Source: Chinchilla lanigera (lineage: Eukaryota > Chordata > Mammalia > Rodentia > Chinchillidae). From it: a DNA stretch of 64,000 nucleotides. The notes under the pieces were generated by a model. That model was not told the origin of the DNA. It saw only the letters and a list, made by a program, of their open reading frames with translations, and searched no databases. The translations under genes were made by a program, and so were the position numbers. The stretch covers positions 6,945,986-7,009,985 of the forward strand of contig NW_004955446.1 in NCBI RefSeq assembly GCF_000276665.1, written 5' to 3'. Shown in pieces: positions 45,813 through 55,640 of this stretch (position 1 is the first letter of the stretch; each line of letters starts with the position of its first letter).

Positions 45813-46460
45813 AGCAGTGCAGCCACATAGCTTTGGTAAACGCTGCTAGTTTAAAAATAACCCACAGGGCTAATTTCTTTGGCTACCCTGTGTTATGTCA
45901 GCTTGCCTGTCAGCTCATTATCCTATCTGCTGTCCCCCAGAGGCCACGCGTGCAAGTTGGAAAGATAAATGTAGGGTGTCATCAGGGCAGACTGCAGGCA
46001 GCCAGGTCACCAATGGACTCATAGTGTGAGGGCTGGACTTTGTCACCCTAGATTTGTCACCAGCCGTCTCTTTTACCCTCAGTGACCCCTCAGTGCTGGA
46101 GATGTAAGCCAACTTTATTCACATATGGCCTGTGGATAAGCCAGGCTGCTACTGAGTTACTATCAAGGGGAAAGGGAAGGAGAGGAAGAAGTGATCCTTT
46201 CCCAATGTCTGTGCAGGATTCTAATGTCCCCATTCCAAGGCATCGTCTCCTCTGCTTGGGGGAATCATACTGCCTTTCCTCTGCTAGGGTACCATCTTCC
46301 TGGGCTCTGTTGTAGATTAGACTTCCTGTGCCTTCATCCAGTATATTAATAGCACTGATTGTGCCACTATGAAATAGATGCTCCTGTGGGCCTGGGAGAT
46401 GTCAGTGTTCTCTATTACACACTGACCTAATTAGTTTAGCCTTCAGAGTCTCTAAGAACT

Positions 46461-46596
46461 TAATTTTTTTTTTTGTCAGAGGTGGTTTTGATAAACAGGG
46501 TCTGACTGTTTAGTCCAGTCTGGTCTCAAACTTGCAATACTCCAGACTCAGCCTCCCAAGTGCTGTAATAGCAGGTGGGGGCCACTATTTCTGGCC
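46461..46596 (-). mobile_element. B1 SINE, antisense (diverged)
   Basis: T-run, aacagggtctgactgtttag, tctggtctcaaacttgcaat, cagcctcccaagtgctgtaat and ggccactatttctggcc: a B1 body read backwards. Confidence 0.8.
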
Positions 46597-47003
46597 TGAG
46601 TGACTAGTAATACTGTACCTGGTCCCTGCTCCTGAGGCTCAGGATGGTTTTAGCTGTCATCTCTTGGAAAGGCTTTATGCAAAGGTCTGATCCAAAGAAT
46701 ATCATCCACAGACAATTCAATGGCTCTATAAGTGGCTCATAAGACATTCCCAATGGGTAAGACCAAGAGGAAGCTCAGGCCAACAAACTAGGACCCAGGC
46801 AAGAAGTCTCACTGAAAGGGAGAGATTGGAGAAGCCCAGACACTATAGTGTCTGTACTATAGTAGAGAAAGAAAACAGGACTATGAGTTATGTTAAGTGC
46901 TGACCACCTTCTAGTTCTAGTTGGAGCAGCTTCTAAGATAAGCACTTCTTTTCAGGGGTGACTGAGGTGTGTTTTTGTACCTTGATATGGCAGAATCCCT
47001 CAC

Positions 47004-47664
47004 TGTAGTGGATTAAGTAATGGTCAACTAGTAACATTCAGATGAACTTAACTGGTGTGGTGCTGAGGTTGGATGACCCACCTGAGGATTGTTGCCAATA
47101 GCATAAAAGGAGAAATGAAGAGGAAGCTGTGTGCTGTTGATTCTCCTGGAGAAGCTTATCATGCTGGCTTTCCTGATATGAACTTGGTTGTTCTTAGCAT
47201 CAGAGTAGCTCTGGACCTCGCTGTCACTGAGAATGGCTGCAGTTCTTTTCAGGGGAGCTCTGGTGCTTACCTTGAGTATTGCTTCCTGGCTTTAGGGTGG
47301 ATCCATCAGCCTACTGGCACTGATCCATCATTCCACTAGCACAGACTTTCTAGCTTCTACCACTAATCTTTGGGCCTTCCCAGCATAGATCCTTGACATG
47401 GACTTGCATGAAACATTTTTATGTGCTCTAGGCCTCCAGTTGGACTCATGAAAGCCATTGCCATTTGCTCTAGGTCTTGCACTGGACTCCTGTAGGACAT
47501 TGCCATGGGATACAGGCCCTCACCTGGATTCTTTGGGTCTCTGATGCATAGACAGATCTCTTGCATGCTTTTGCATTTGACTCTTTGGGTGAATATTATA
47601 AAGTAATCCTATAAATTAGGTGTCCCATATTTAATCTTTTCCCCTGTAAACTCTGATAACACCA
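47004..47664 (+). mobile_element. Solo LTR, unnamed ERV family (copy 2)
   Basis: A 661-bp element starting TGTAGTGGATTAAGTAATGG and ending ..ATAACACCA, flanked by CTCAC (46999-47003) and CTCAT (47665-47669). It is homologous along its length to the minus-strand element at 7890-8783 but carries only one of the roughly 165-bp internal blocks. It lies 0.7 kb from the provirus at 48336 but is not related to that provirus' LTR. Confidence 0.7.
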
Positions 47665-47929
47665 CTCATCAAATTGTGCCCAGCCAAAGAAAGAATGAAA
47701 GACAAAAAAAAAAAAAAACAAACAAACAAAGTACTCTATGCGCATGTGATAATTTCTCCTGGGTATTCCCCTACCCTGTGCCCTTTGTGCATCCAGTGGT
47801 CATTTCATGAGCACAACCCCTACTCCAGAGACTGAAAGGTAGATCCCATCCCCAAATTATATTCATCAATCCTGACAAAAATCAGGTAGGGTAGATATTT
47901 TTAGTTCCTCATTTTATAGATGAATAAGT

Positions 47930-48335
47930 ATTATCAAAAAGGGTTTTAAAAATGGCCAGAACATTCATATGTTACTCATGGGCATATAAAATGGTACAAT
48001 CAGGTTGGAAAACATTCTGATGGTTTCTCAAAATGTTAAGCTGAGTTACCATGTAACTCACAATACTACTCCTAAGCATATATCCAACAAAATCTAAAAC
48101 AGATGTCCATACAAAACTTGTATGTACATGCTCATTGCAGCATTATTTACAATAGCCAAAATCAGACAATCCAAACATCCATCAATTGATGAACAGATAT
48201 CCACACAATGCAATATTACTCAATAAAGAAAAGGAATAAAATACAGTTATACATTGCAACATGAATGAAGCTTGAAAACATAATGTTATATGAAAGAAGT
48301 CAGACACAAAATACCACATTTGACTGCATTTATAT
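47930..48335 (+). mobile_element. Old L1 3' end, left part (split by provirus)
   Basis: The strings aaatggtacaatcaggttgg, ctcctaagcatatatccaac, tcattgcagcattatttaca, caaacatccatcaattgatg and atgttatatgaaagaagtca are a decayed L1M-type ORF2 end. It breaks at 48335 and continues at 52776. Confidence 0.85.
48332..48335. repeat. Provirus target-site duplication (left)
   Basis: ATAT, repeated at 52776-52779. Four bases is the usual length for gammaretrovirus-like integrations. Removing the provirus rejoins gcatttatat with gacataggcaaatct, the expected L1 order. Confidence 0.7.
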
Positions 48336-48674
48336 TGAAACAGCAAGCAGAAACACCAAAACAACACTCAGGATTTAGAGGCAGATTTATTTACATTGAC
48401 AGGCACTGATTGGGATCATTCCTCAGAATATCAGGCCCTGATCTCTCATGGTCTAAGGCTTATATGGGATAAGCAAGAAGGAAGTACAGGGGTGGAATGG
48501 CTTGTCAATTGGGGATTGGTTCTTACCATATGTATCATAATGACCAGTTATGCATCACAGTGACCAGCTGTTTCTAAGAGACAAAAGTAATAGGAACTGT
48601 AACTGGCTCTATTACCTGGGCAGCTAACAAACTGAAGTATACTACTGGCTGGCAGGAGTGCATCTTCTGCTACA
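48336..48674 (-). repeat. 3' LTR of the provirus
   Basis: 339 bases, TGTAGCAGAA start at 48674 and ..TTGCTGTTTCA end at 48336. On the minus strand an ATATAAGCC TATA-like box lies at about 48458-48466 and AATAAA at 48386-48391, in the right order and spacing for U3-R-U5. Confidence 0.9.
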
Positions 48675-48700
48675 TTTCCCTGCTCTTTTAGTTTCCCCAG
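48675..48700 (-). promoter_or_regulatory. Polypurine tract of the provirus
   Basis: On the minus strand AAAAGAGCAGGGAAA directly precedes the TG of the 3' LTR. It is purine-rich with one C, as expected for a decayed plus-strand primer site. Confidence 0.65.
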
Positions 48701-49700
48701 AAAATCTTTGGTGGGCATATTACATGTGATTTTTTTGAGACAATGCCCAGCTAGAAGCAGTAACATCAAGGTTGTCACAAAAATCAAGAGGAATAGGTAT
48801 TGAACAATCCTGTGAACAGTGTCCTCAAGCTTCAGCCATTCATGGGCTTGTCACTGTCCACTGTGACCAGTGCAGGGCTTTCAATGATTTTTCTCTTCAG
48901 AGTAAGTCCTAGAGAGCCAGTGGATTCAAGACTGGATTTCTGAAACTTGTAGAGGTAGTTATATGCACCTGGGTTATATGTGTGTGCAGTAATGTCCACA
49001 GATATAGCTGGCTTTTTAACCAGTCATCAGCTGTTTCTTTAGGGTTATATTTTACTTCTGGGTAATCCATCTATATATCTTTAAATGGGGAGAGTCAACT
49101 ACATTGTATGAGGTCAGGGCCAGTGACAGATGCTGAAGCCTGAGCTGGCTGCAGGGGTACAGCACTGTGGCTTGAGCTTGCAGAACAAATGGTCAAGGTA
49201 GGTCTGGTTCTGATCTTCCAGGAGTACTTGGTAAGGTTTTTCTGGCTGGAGTTGATGTTTTAGTCAATTGGATCCCTGGAGGGAACATAGGAGTGCAGAT
49301 TTAGTGTCACTGGTGGCAGGTTTCCAAACAGCAGCAGGAAGCAGTAGCAGGAGAGCTTTGACCAAATAACTGTCCTCCCAGGCTGCAAGTTTGTACCTGG
49401 TCCAAGGTGACCAGAGCATATCTAGCCTGTCAGAGTCCATTCCCAACAGAGCTACTGCCTAAACGGGGTGTACTCAGCATCTGTCAGGGATTTATTTTTA
49501 AGTCTGATCAGCTTGAGAACAGTTTATCAGTGAGTTCCAGGAGGTTAAGCACAATGTGTGGCACCTGGAAATTGAGGTCTCAGTCTAAGGTGAGCTTCTC
49601 AGTTTTTTTATGAGAAGAACAGTGACTGTTGGAGCACAAAAGCAAAGTGGGGAGGCAGCTCTTAGCAACTGGATCCAAGTATTTGCACAAGCACTGTTTT
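48700..49700 (-). pseudogene. Integrase/env remnant of provirus
   Basis: In retroviruses env makes the surface and transmembrane envelope proteins. Near the 3' LTR a minus frame (48548-48787) opens with a hydrophobic segment FVTTLMLLLLAGHCLKK, which looks like the membrane anchor and start of a cytoplasmic tail of an env TM subunit. Upstream, around 49210-49250, the text could be the integrase C-terminus. No fusion peptide, immunosuppressive motif or surface subunit is recognisable. It is heavily deleted, broken by stops and non-functional. Confidence 0.45.
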
Positions 49701-49748
49701 TGTGAACTCTAGAATCCATATTCTATAGAAACCAGCAGCTGAAAGAAA

Positions 49749-49850
49749 TTTGTCTTGTAACCAGTAAATTTTGTAAATTTTTCTTGTAAATTTTGTAAAT
49801 TTGTCTGGTAACCAGTAAATTTTGGAAATTTTTCTTGTAACCAGTTTCTG
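49749..49850. repeat. 51-bp tandem duplication inside pol
   Basis: Unit 1 at 49749-49799 and unit 2 at 49800-49850 share ttgtct[tg]gtaaccagtaaa and ttttg[tg]aaatttttcttgtaa. The length is a multiple of three, so the minus-strand frame stays open (LLVTRQIYKIY is repeated). Confidence 0.85.
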
Positions 49851-49916
49851 CCAGATATTGTAGAAAAGTTTTTGTGCCTGTCCAGCAGGCAGCTTGGGTG
49901 TCATTAATCAGAAGTG

Positions 49917-50150
49917 TTTTTTCAAAGAGGAAACAAGCTTTTGAACCTCTGGGAGGTTGATTCCAGGCCAGTTGCAAAGAGGGGCTGGCTGACAGGAGCC
50001 AATCAAAGGCAGAAGAAGGCATTTTTTTAGGTTTAGGCAGGGTTATCACTAGGCTCCGGGTGGCAGAAAACTGAGGCAACATACATGGTGGGCAATTGCA
50101 GTGGCATTGGTAGCTCAGAGCTATTAAACTGCCTTTACAGGCAGGAGAGG
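49917..50150. other. Insertion of about 234 bp at the RT catalytic site
   Basis: On the minus strand RT text runs to aaactgctaaaatacacctct and resumes at aaaaaacacttctgattaat. The interval has no RT similarity. The two edges (agaggtgtatttt and agaagtgttttt on the plus strand) look like a 12-13 base imperfect duplication. The insert includes a tttgattggctcctg CCAAT-like motif reminiscent of LTR U3 sequence. Identity unknown. Confidence 0.55.
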
Positions 50151-50769
50151 TGTATTTTAGCAGTTTGAGAAAGGGTGCTGGTGGCTTGGCCAAATCTGTT
50201 GTTAGAGCCTCCATGAAAATAGTGAGAGAGTTTTTAACCCCTTGTGGCAATTGAGTCCAATTGAGTTGTGTCTTGTCTCAGGATTTTCCCAGTTGAAGGT
50301 GCTAATGGGAGCAATTTGCAAGCAGGGGAAGGCATCTTTTAAATCTAGACATGTAAACCAGGTGGCATCTATAGGTAACAGTCCAAAAAGGGAGTATGGG
50401 TCAGGAATCACAGAATGTAAGGTGGTGGCTGCATTGTTGATAGCAGAGATCTTGCATTCATCAGTAATCTCCACTGAGCATTTTTACCAGGAGGAGAGAG
50501 AGGAGTGTTCCAAGGTGATTAACCAGTCTGTCAGGATCCCAAACCACTTTAGGTGGCTGAGATATGGCTAGAGCATGGTTGGTGGGTAGGCCTGGAGGCA
50601 AGTCTTGGCTCATATCTCTGGGAGGAGAATTTTCAGAACTTCAGGACTGCAGTTATCTGTCTTAGGCTGATGCAGGCATCATCTTCCTCTTGTGGAACAA
50701 AGTTGAAAGTGCAGGGTTAAATGAGAAGGAGGCTGACTGGCTTGGTGCAAAGGACACAGTTGCTTCTAA

Positions 50770-50980
50770 CTTGAAGAGGAGGTCTCTTCCTGGAAGTGGT
50801 ATGGAAACTGGCTTATAGAGGAATTCATGTTTGGTGAGATGTCCTCCCAGGCTGCAAGTTTATGCCTGGCAGAAAGGGTGAGTGACAAGAGTTCCAGTTG
50901 CCCTGGTGATGGCAACTTTTTGACAGAGGGAACTTTTGAAGGCAGAGAGTTCTGTTTCACTGTCTACCAGGAAAGTCACA
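50770..50980 (-). pseudogene. Protease remnant of provirus
   Basis: Retroviral aspartic protease cleaves gag and pol polyproteins as a dimer. On the minus strand VTFLVDSETELSAF occupies the active-site position, where DTGA is normal, so the catalytic glycine is lost. About 50 residues on, FLYKPVSIPLPGRDLLFKLE matches the conserved C-terminal PLLGRDLL helix. A stop lies between (ahead of TCSLGGHLTKHEF). Defective. Confidence 0.75.
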
Positions 50981-51049
50981 GGTTTGCACCTGACTTTTGT
51001 AATGACCTTGGGCTTTGGGGGGTCCAATTTGATAATACAGAGGTTGGTC

Positions 51050-52400
51050 TGTACTATTTATCCAGGCCCAACAGGGTGAGAAGAGGTTCAGGTTGAGATA
51101 GGTCTGGATAGTCAGGTTTCTTTGTGTTTCACAGATAGAGAAAGCATTTATTCTTTGTGTCCATACCCTTTATAACTCATAGCCAAAGGGTATGGTCGTC
51201 TATCAGACTGGATTTTCTTATGGACATCAGGTGCTTTTCTTTTCTCAGGTTCCTGGGTAATAGTGGTTGATGGGCTTTTTGCCCCCCCCCCTTGATGTCT
51301 TTGAGAAATGCTCAAGTGTGTTTTTTCTAGGCAGGGTGGCCTTTGGAAAGGCCATGGCAACTCATTTGTCAGGGCTGACAGTCCAATTTTTCCTCATTCA
51401 AAATGTGGAACTCAGAAGAACTGCTGATAGTTATTTCAGGTGGGCATTAGATGATGCCATCTGACCAGAATAGGCATAGCCATGAAGCAGAAGGTTTTGG
51501 AGGGGGGGCCTCTATGGCCAAAAAATAGGCAATGGCTAGCTGGAACCAGTTCAATTGGTGGAAAGTAGACAAGTCAGGAGCAGAGAATGAAGCTATAGGT
51601 GTTGGTGGCAACTGTGGTGGCTGACAAGGTTGCCAAGGCAGAATTCTCTGGAAGAATGGGTTTCTTTTTTCCTTTGAGATGCAGGGAAGTGGTTTAGTTT
51701 CATTTTTAACCATGTAAAAGTCCTTTTTCCTGCACTCAGGGACTGTGGGTTTTGACTAATTACTTCCATCCCTAACATCTTACATGTGTGTTGTATACAC
51801 TGAAACAATGGTACAACAGACAAAGGGTGGGTGCCTCTCAGAGAGAGACCATTCAGATGCCCACCTGGCCACACTCTTTGCAGGGACTTAGGCATGACTT
51901 AGCTAAGGAGGGTGCAAGGCCTCCATCACTACATATGTCAATTGCCACTCAACTGCAGGTGAGGGCTGAATTAGCCACCCAACCAGTGCTTCCCAGTCTT
52001 GGTGCACAGAGAGAGCAGCCTATTGCTTATGCTGTCTGGTCCACTCATTCACACATTCATTCAACAGGCACTTAGAGGTCCAACAACCTTCCCTTGAGGG
52101 TAGTCCTGACTAAGGAGAGTTGATCAGTTCTCCTTCTGCTCAAGCTGAGCAAGACTGACAGACAGACTAACTGGGGTGCCCCAGGAGTCTTACCAGAATC
52201 AGGCAGGCAGGCAGGCAGGCAGACAGACAGAGAGAAGGCTCCTCCTCCCTTTGGGGTCTGATGTGAACCACTCGAGTGGGAAGCCAGGAATCCTGCTCCA
52301 GGATTCAGAGGATTTGAGAAATTTCAAGGGCATGCCTTCCTGTTGGGACCTGGAAAGGTCCTTGTTCTGTCTGTGAGGCTCACAACCAGCGACCAAACAG
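51050..52400 (-). pseudogene. Leader and gag-position remnant of provirus
   Basis: Lies between the primer site and protease, where gag (matrix, capsid, nucleocapsid) belongs. Minus frames 51895-51593 and 51713-51447 are broken. The second has a proline-rich stretch followed by SFSAPDLSTFHQLNW, which resembles the start of a capsid domain. I cannot find an intact nucleocapsid zinc knuckle. A GGCA/GACA repeat at 52200-52235 sits in the 5' leader part. Confidence 0.5.
52200..52235. repeat. (GGCA)n(GACA)n tetranucleotide repeat
   Basis: Six or so AGGC units followed by AGAC units, inside the provirus leader region. Confidence 0.9.
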
Positions 52401-52416
52401 GTCAGTGTGGTCGGTC

Positions 52417-52434
52417 TTCCTGGCCAACACACCA
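52417..52434 (-). promoter_or_regulatory. Primer-binding site, tRNA-Gly type
   Basis: Minus strand TGGTGTGTTGGCCAGGAA, two bases inside the 5' LTR end. It matches the 18 bases complementary to the 3' end of tRNA-Gly (TGGTGCATTGGCCGGGAA) at 15 of 18 positions. The spacing and leading TGG are as expected for a primer site. Confidence 0.75.
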
Positions 52435-52436
52435 GA

Positions 52437-52775
52437 TGCAACAGCAAGCAGAAATACCAAAACAACACCCAGGATTTAGAGGCAGATTTATTTATGCCAA
52501 AGGGCACTGAATGGGATCATTCCCAAAAATTTCAGGCCCTGATGTCTGATGGTCTAGGGCTTATATCAGATAAGAAAGCAGGAAGTACAGAGGCCAAATG
52601 GCTTGTCAAATTGGAGATTGGTTCTTATAATATATATCACAGTGACCAGTTATGCATCACAGTGGCTAAGCCATTTCTAAGAGACAAAAGTAATAGGAAC
52701 TGTAACCAGAACAATTACTTAGGCAACTAACAAACTGAAGTATATTGGCTGGGGCAGGGTATATGTTCTGCTACA
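52437..52775 (-). repeat. 5' LTR of the provirus
   Basis: 339 bases, the same length as its partner. Starts TGTAGCAGAA at 52775 and ends ..TTGCTGTTGCA at 52437. AATAAA on the minus strand at 52487-52492. About 50 differences from the 3' LTR by eye. Confidence 0.9.
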
Positions 52776-52990
52776 ATATGACATAGGCAAATCTATGGTG
52801 ACAGGAAGTAGATTAATATTTACCTATGGCAGAGTGGGGAGAAATGAAGGGTGACTGTTAATGGCTAGGGGGTTTCTTTTTGAGGTGATGAAAATGTTCT
52901 AAGATACAACTCTGTGAAATTTAAAGCCAGAGTTGTATACTCCAAATGGATAAATTTTATGCTATGCAAATATTTCCTGATAAACCTATT
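52776..52990 (+). mobile_element. Old L1 3' end, right part
   Basis: Continues the L1 from 48335: gacataggcaaatctatggt, gacaggaagtagattaatat, taatggctagggggtttctt and gatgaaaatgttctaa, the L1M 3'UTR. The first four bases ATAT are the provirus duplication. Confidence 0.85.
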
Positions 52991-53094
52991 TTTAAAAACT
53001 AACATTGGTATTCAAACCCTCATGAACACCTGTGCTTAGAGAAGCCTTGAACTTAATGCTCAGGACTGCTTTTCCAAGAACAAAACCAGGCTTC

Positions 53095-53265
53095 TCTGTG
53101 TTATAGAGGAAAGAACAGACCCTAGTCCCAGGCAGATCTGGGCTTGTATGACCTTGGGTTAGTTACTTAGTCCTTGTATGCCAAATGTCTAAGTCTTTTA
53201 TGGAGATGAAATAAGAGAATATTGTTGAAAACCCTTATATACTTGTGCTTGAGTATTTGTTAATT
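53095..53265 (+). repeat. MIR SINE fragment
   Basis: The strings ggcagatctgggcttgtatg, accttgggttagttacttag and tatggagatgaaataagaga: the MIR core in plus orientation. Confidence 0.65.
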
Positions 53266-54093
53266 ATACCAATACTCTCATTTCCTAGTAGAACAACTCA
53301 AAAGAACAAAACAGTGTCCAGCTCTGAAAAGTGACAAGGGCATAAGTTATGAGACCACAACAAGAATTTGGGAATACTAATAAAGCCGAAGCCCATCATA
53401 ACTCCTGGACTCACTGTGAGGACTAAGGCTCAGGAACAAACGTGCAATTCAAGAGACAAGAAGTGATTCTGAGCCTTGGGCTGGTAGAACCTTAGATATT
53501 GAACATCTCTGTGCCCTGGCTATTCCTGGTCCTGCCCCAGGAGATTGCAGAGGCTCTAGCTGTAGGGAATGGGGGACATCAGAAATGGGACTTGAATGTC
53601 AGGCATTTTCAAAGCAAGTAACACAGAGACTGGAGTAATTTCAGTCCTTTAACAATTTTTCCACATCCCAAGTGGCTATTTGAACTGTAGAGACCTATTC
53701 CATTGTGACAAGTTTTTAAAAAGCTGTAAGTATGGAAAAAAGAAGGTAGGCCTACTTAAGTGGTCCCAGACCTCAAGGAGCAAAAAAGAGAAGCAATACA
53801 CCTTTGTAGTTAGTCAACTAGCACTGCGGTCCTTCTTTCTTCTACAGTATCTTCAGCACTTATCTTTTGTTGAAAGAAGAGAAATAAAATTCTCTGTTTT
53901 GATAGGTGTATGGTTAAAAACTTAGCTCCTGATTTTCAATTCAGTCAGCCCATTTAAAATTCAAGAATAGGATCATTCTTGGGGATAGTGGAGCTAGAAA
54001 TATGGTTAATAATAAGCACCTCAAAGATTACCATGGAGGTAGAATAAGATGGTGACCCAGTTGAACAAATTATAGATTCGGAAGGAGGTAGAA
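53266..54093. other. Unique sequence, no gene recognised
   Basis: No repeat or domain seen. Confidence 0.35.
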
Positions 54094-54209
54094 ATCTACA
54101 GCCATACCACCCTGAATGCACCCAATTTTGTCTGATCTTGGAAGCTAAGCAGGGTCGGGCCTGGTTAGTCCTTGGATAGGAGAATCATGTAGAAGCAGGG
54201 CTATGCCTA
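54094..54209 (+). pseudogene. 5S rRNA pseudogene
   Basis: Starts atctacagccataccaccct at the 5S 5' end and keeps aagctaagcagggtcgggcc and tggttagt[c]cttggat[a]ggag almost unchanged, which includes box A of the internal control region. From about 54180 (aatcatgtagaagcagggct) it diverges strongly, so box C and the 3' stem are damaged. 5S is transcribed by RNA polymerase III from internal boxes A, IE and C; loss of box C makes this a dead copy. Near full length (116 of about 120 bases). Confidence 0.92.
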
Positions 54210-55640
54210 AAATTTCTTTAAACCTCCAACACCAACCTCAAAGCTGTTATAAATATGACTTCTAAAATCTCTAGTGCAGTGTTTGGCATTGTAGGCCTCA
54301 GGGCCTGGTAAGAAGTGGATTTTTGTAGGTGGTGATAGGCATACATTGGTCCCAGAGGACACTGGGGGACAGACAGCCATGATGGGATTGAAGAGCAAAC
54401 TATAGAAGGTCCTGCAGTGGAAGAGGCACTGGTCAGGTTGGTGGCTCAGTCTGACAGTCTCATGCCCTCGGCGATTTGGCTTCAGACTTCAGGACTGAGG
54501 CAGGTTCTGTATTGGCTGGAAGCTTCCAGCAGAGACAGTACTACTTCTAGGGCCTCCTGGAGGAAGCTCTGCATTCCATCAGGGTAGCCAGTCAAAGTGG
54601 CATGAGGTTAGAGAGGAAGGCACATCTTGAAGTGTGCATTTACACACATGAGAGAGGATTAACGCCCAGCGGTGTTGGGCAGGCAGTGTTTGACCTCAGT
54701 GAGTGGCAGCTGGCCCACCCAGACAATTCACAAAGTCCCGAATTCTGCAAGGCCCATGGAAATGCAGTGGTTCGGAACAATTCACCACCCAACTCTTCCC
54801 CTGTCTCAATCTGAGGCCTCTTTTGAGCTCTTGGATTCAATAAAACAGAAAGAAGCTACTGCCTGTATCCCAGTCTTTTGTGAGTACTGTTCCTGCCTCA
54901 GTGGGTTGCGGTTTTCTAGGCAACAAAAAGACGGCCACATTTATTAACCCTCTTTGTGGTTCTCAGCTTTCTCCCCAGCCTTCTTGGCAACAAGCTCTTC
55001 TCTCTTCAGCCTGATATTCATTCAGCAGCCAGAGAAGAGGGGCAGTAAGGATCCCTGAGGGTGAGAGGTGGGCTGGGGTAGCCATGAGAACAGCTTTTAG
55101 CAAAAGAGGACTCTCACCAGGGCCTTAAAGTTTCCATGATGACAAGCAAACAGTGCTTGTACTTTCAGGTGGCCCCAGGTCTGTAACCTAGAGTCAGGCA
55201 AAACAAGCTCAGAACCAAGCTAGATAAGCCAGGGGAGACAGAAAACACAGCAATCCAGCAAAAAGGTTGAAGAAAAAGTGGCACAAACTTGAGGCTCATG
55301 AAGATGTAGCAAAACCTGGGTTAAAAATAATCTATTGATTAGTTCATAGAACCACATGGGATAAAATCATAAAGACAAAAATGAAAACTTAAGTGTCTTT
55401 TACCTTTGAAACTTAATGAAGTAAATCTCCTCCCTGGAGGGAAGTAGTCACCATTTCTTGTACATTCTTTGAGAGAGAATCTATCAACTTTACATATAAC
55501 ATATATAGTCCATATATATTTATATATATTTATCTACATATGTATATTCTTCTCCACCTTATAAATGGTACTATATCATATATTGTTCTGACTTGCTTTT
55601 TCTCTGCTTAATGTATTTTGGAACAGCTTAATAATTGTCT
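54210..55640. other. Unique sequence, no gene recognised
   Basis: AT-rich towards 55400-55560 with TATA/ATAT runs. No gene or firmly named repeat. Confidence 0.35.

Larger units (their letters stand above)
49720..50500 (-). pseudogene. Reverse transcriptase remnant (pol) of provirus
   Basis: Pol normally copies viral RNA to DNA. The minus frame 50474-50202 contains the RT palm motif TWFTCLDLKDAFPCLQIAP, with the first catalytic aspartate region (LDLKDAF), after NPY-like SLFGLLP. The next frame, 50250-49723, starts MPQGVKNSLTIF, equivalent to the LPQG-FKNSP block, and ends in a WFLYRIWILEF segment of the connection region. The YVDD catalytic site expected between LLKY and LLIND is missing; about 234 extra bases occupy that place (49917-50150). 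A 51-base unit is duplicated in frame at 49749-49850. At least one frameshift separates the two frames. It cannot encode an active enzyme. Confidence 0.85.
48336..52775 (-). mobile_element. Class I (gammaretrovirus-like) endogenous provirus, defective
   Basis: A 4.4-kb provirus on the minus strand. Its 5' LTR is at 52437-52775 and its 3' LTR at 48336-48674. Order along the minus strand is LTR, tRNA-Gly-type primer site, leader with a GGCA/CAGA repeat, a gag-position region (about 52300-51050), protease (about 50980-50770), reverse transcriptase (about 50500-49720), a short integrase/env remnant and LTR. The interior is only 3.76 kb, about half of a full gammaretrovirus, so most of the RNase H, integrase and env parts are missing. 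The LTRs differ at about 15% of positions by eye, which implies great age. All genes contain stops and frameshifts. It interrupts an old L1. Confidence 0.9.

Noticed and set aside
52437..52775. Possibility that the two LTRs belong to the solo-LTR family at 7.9 and 47.0 kb
   Set aside because: No shared sequence seen; different length, ends and duplication size (4 versus 5 bases).
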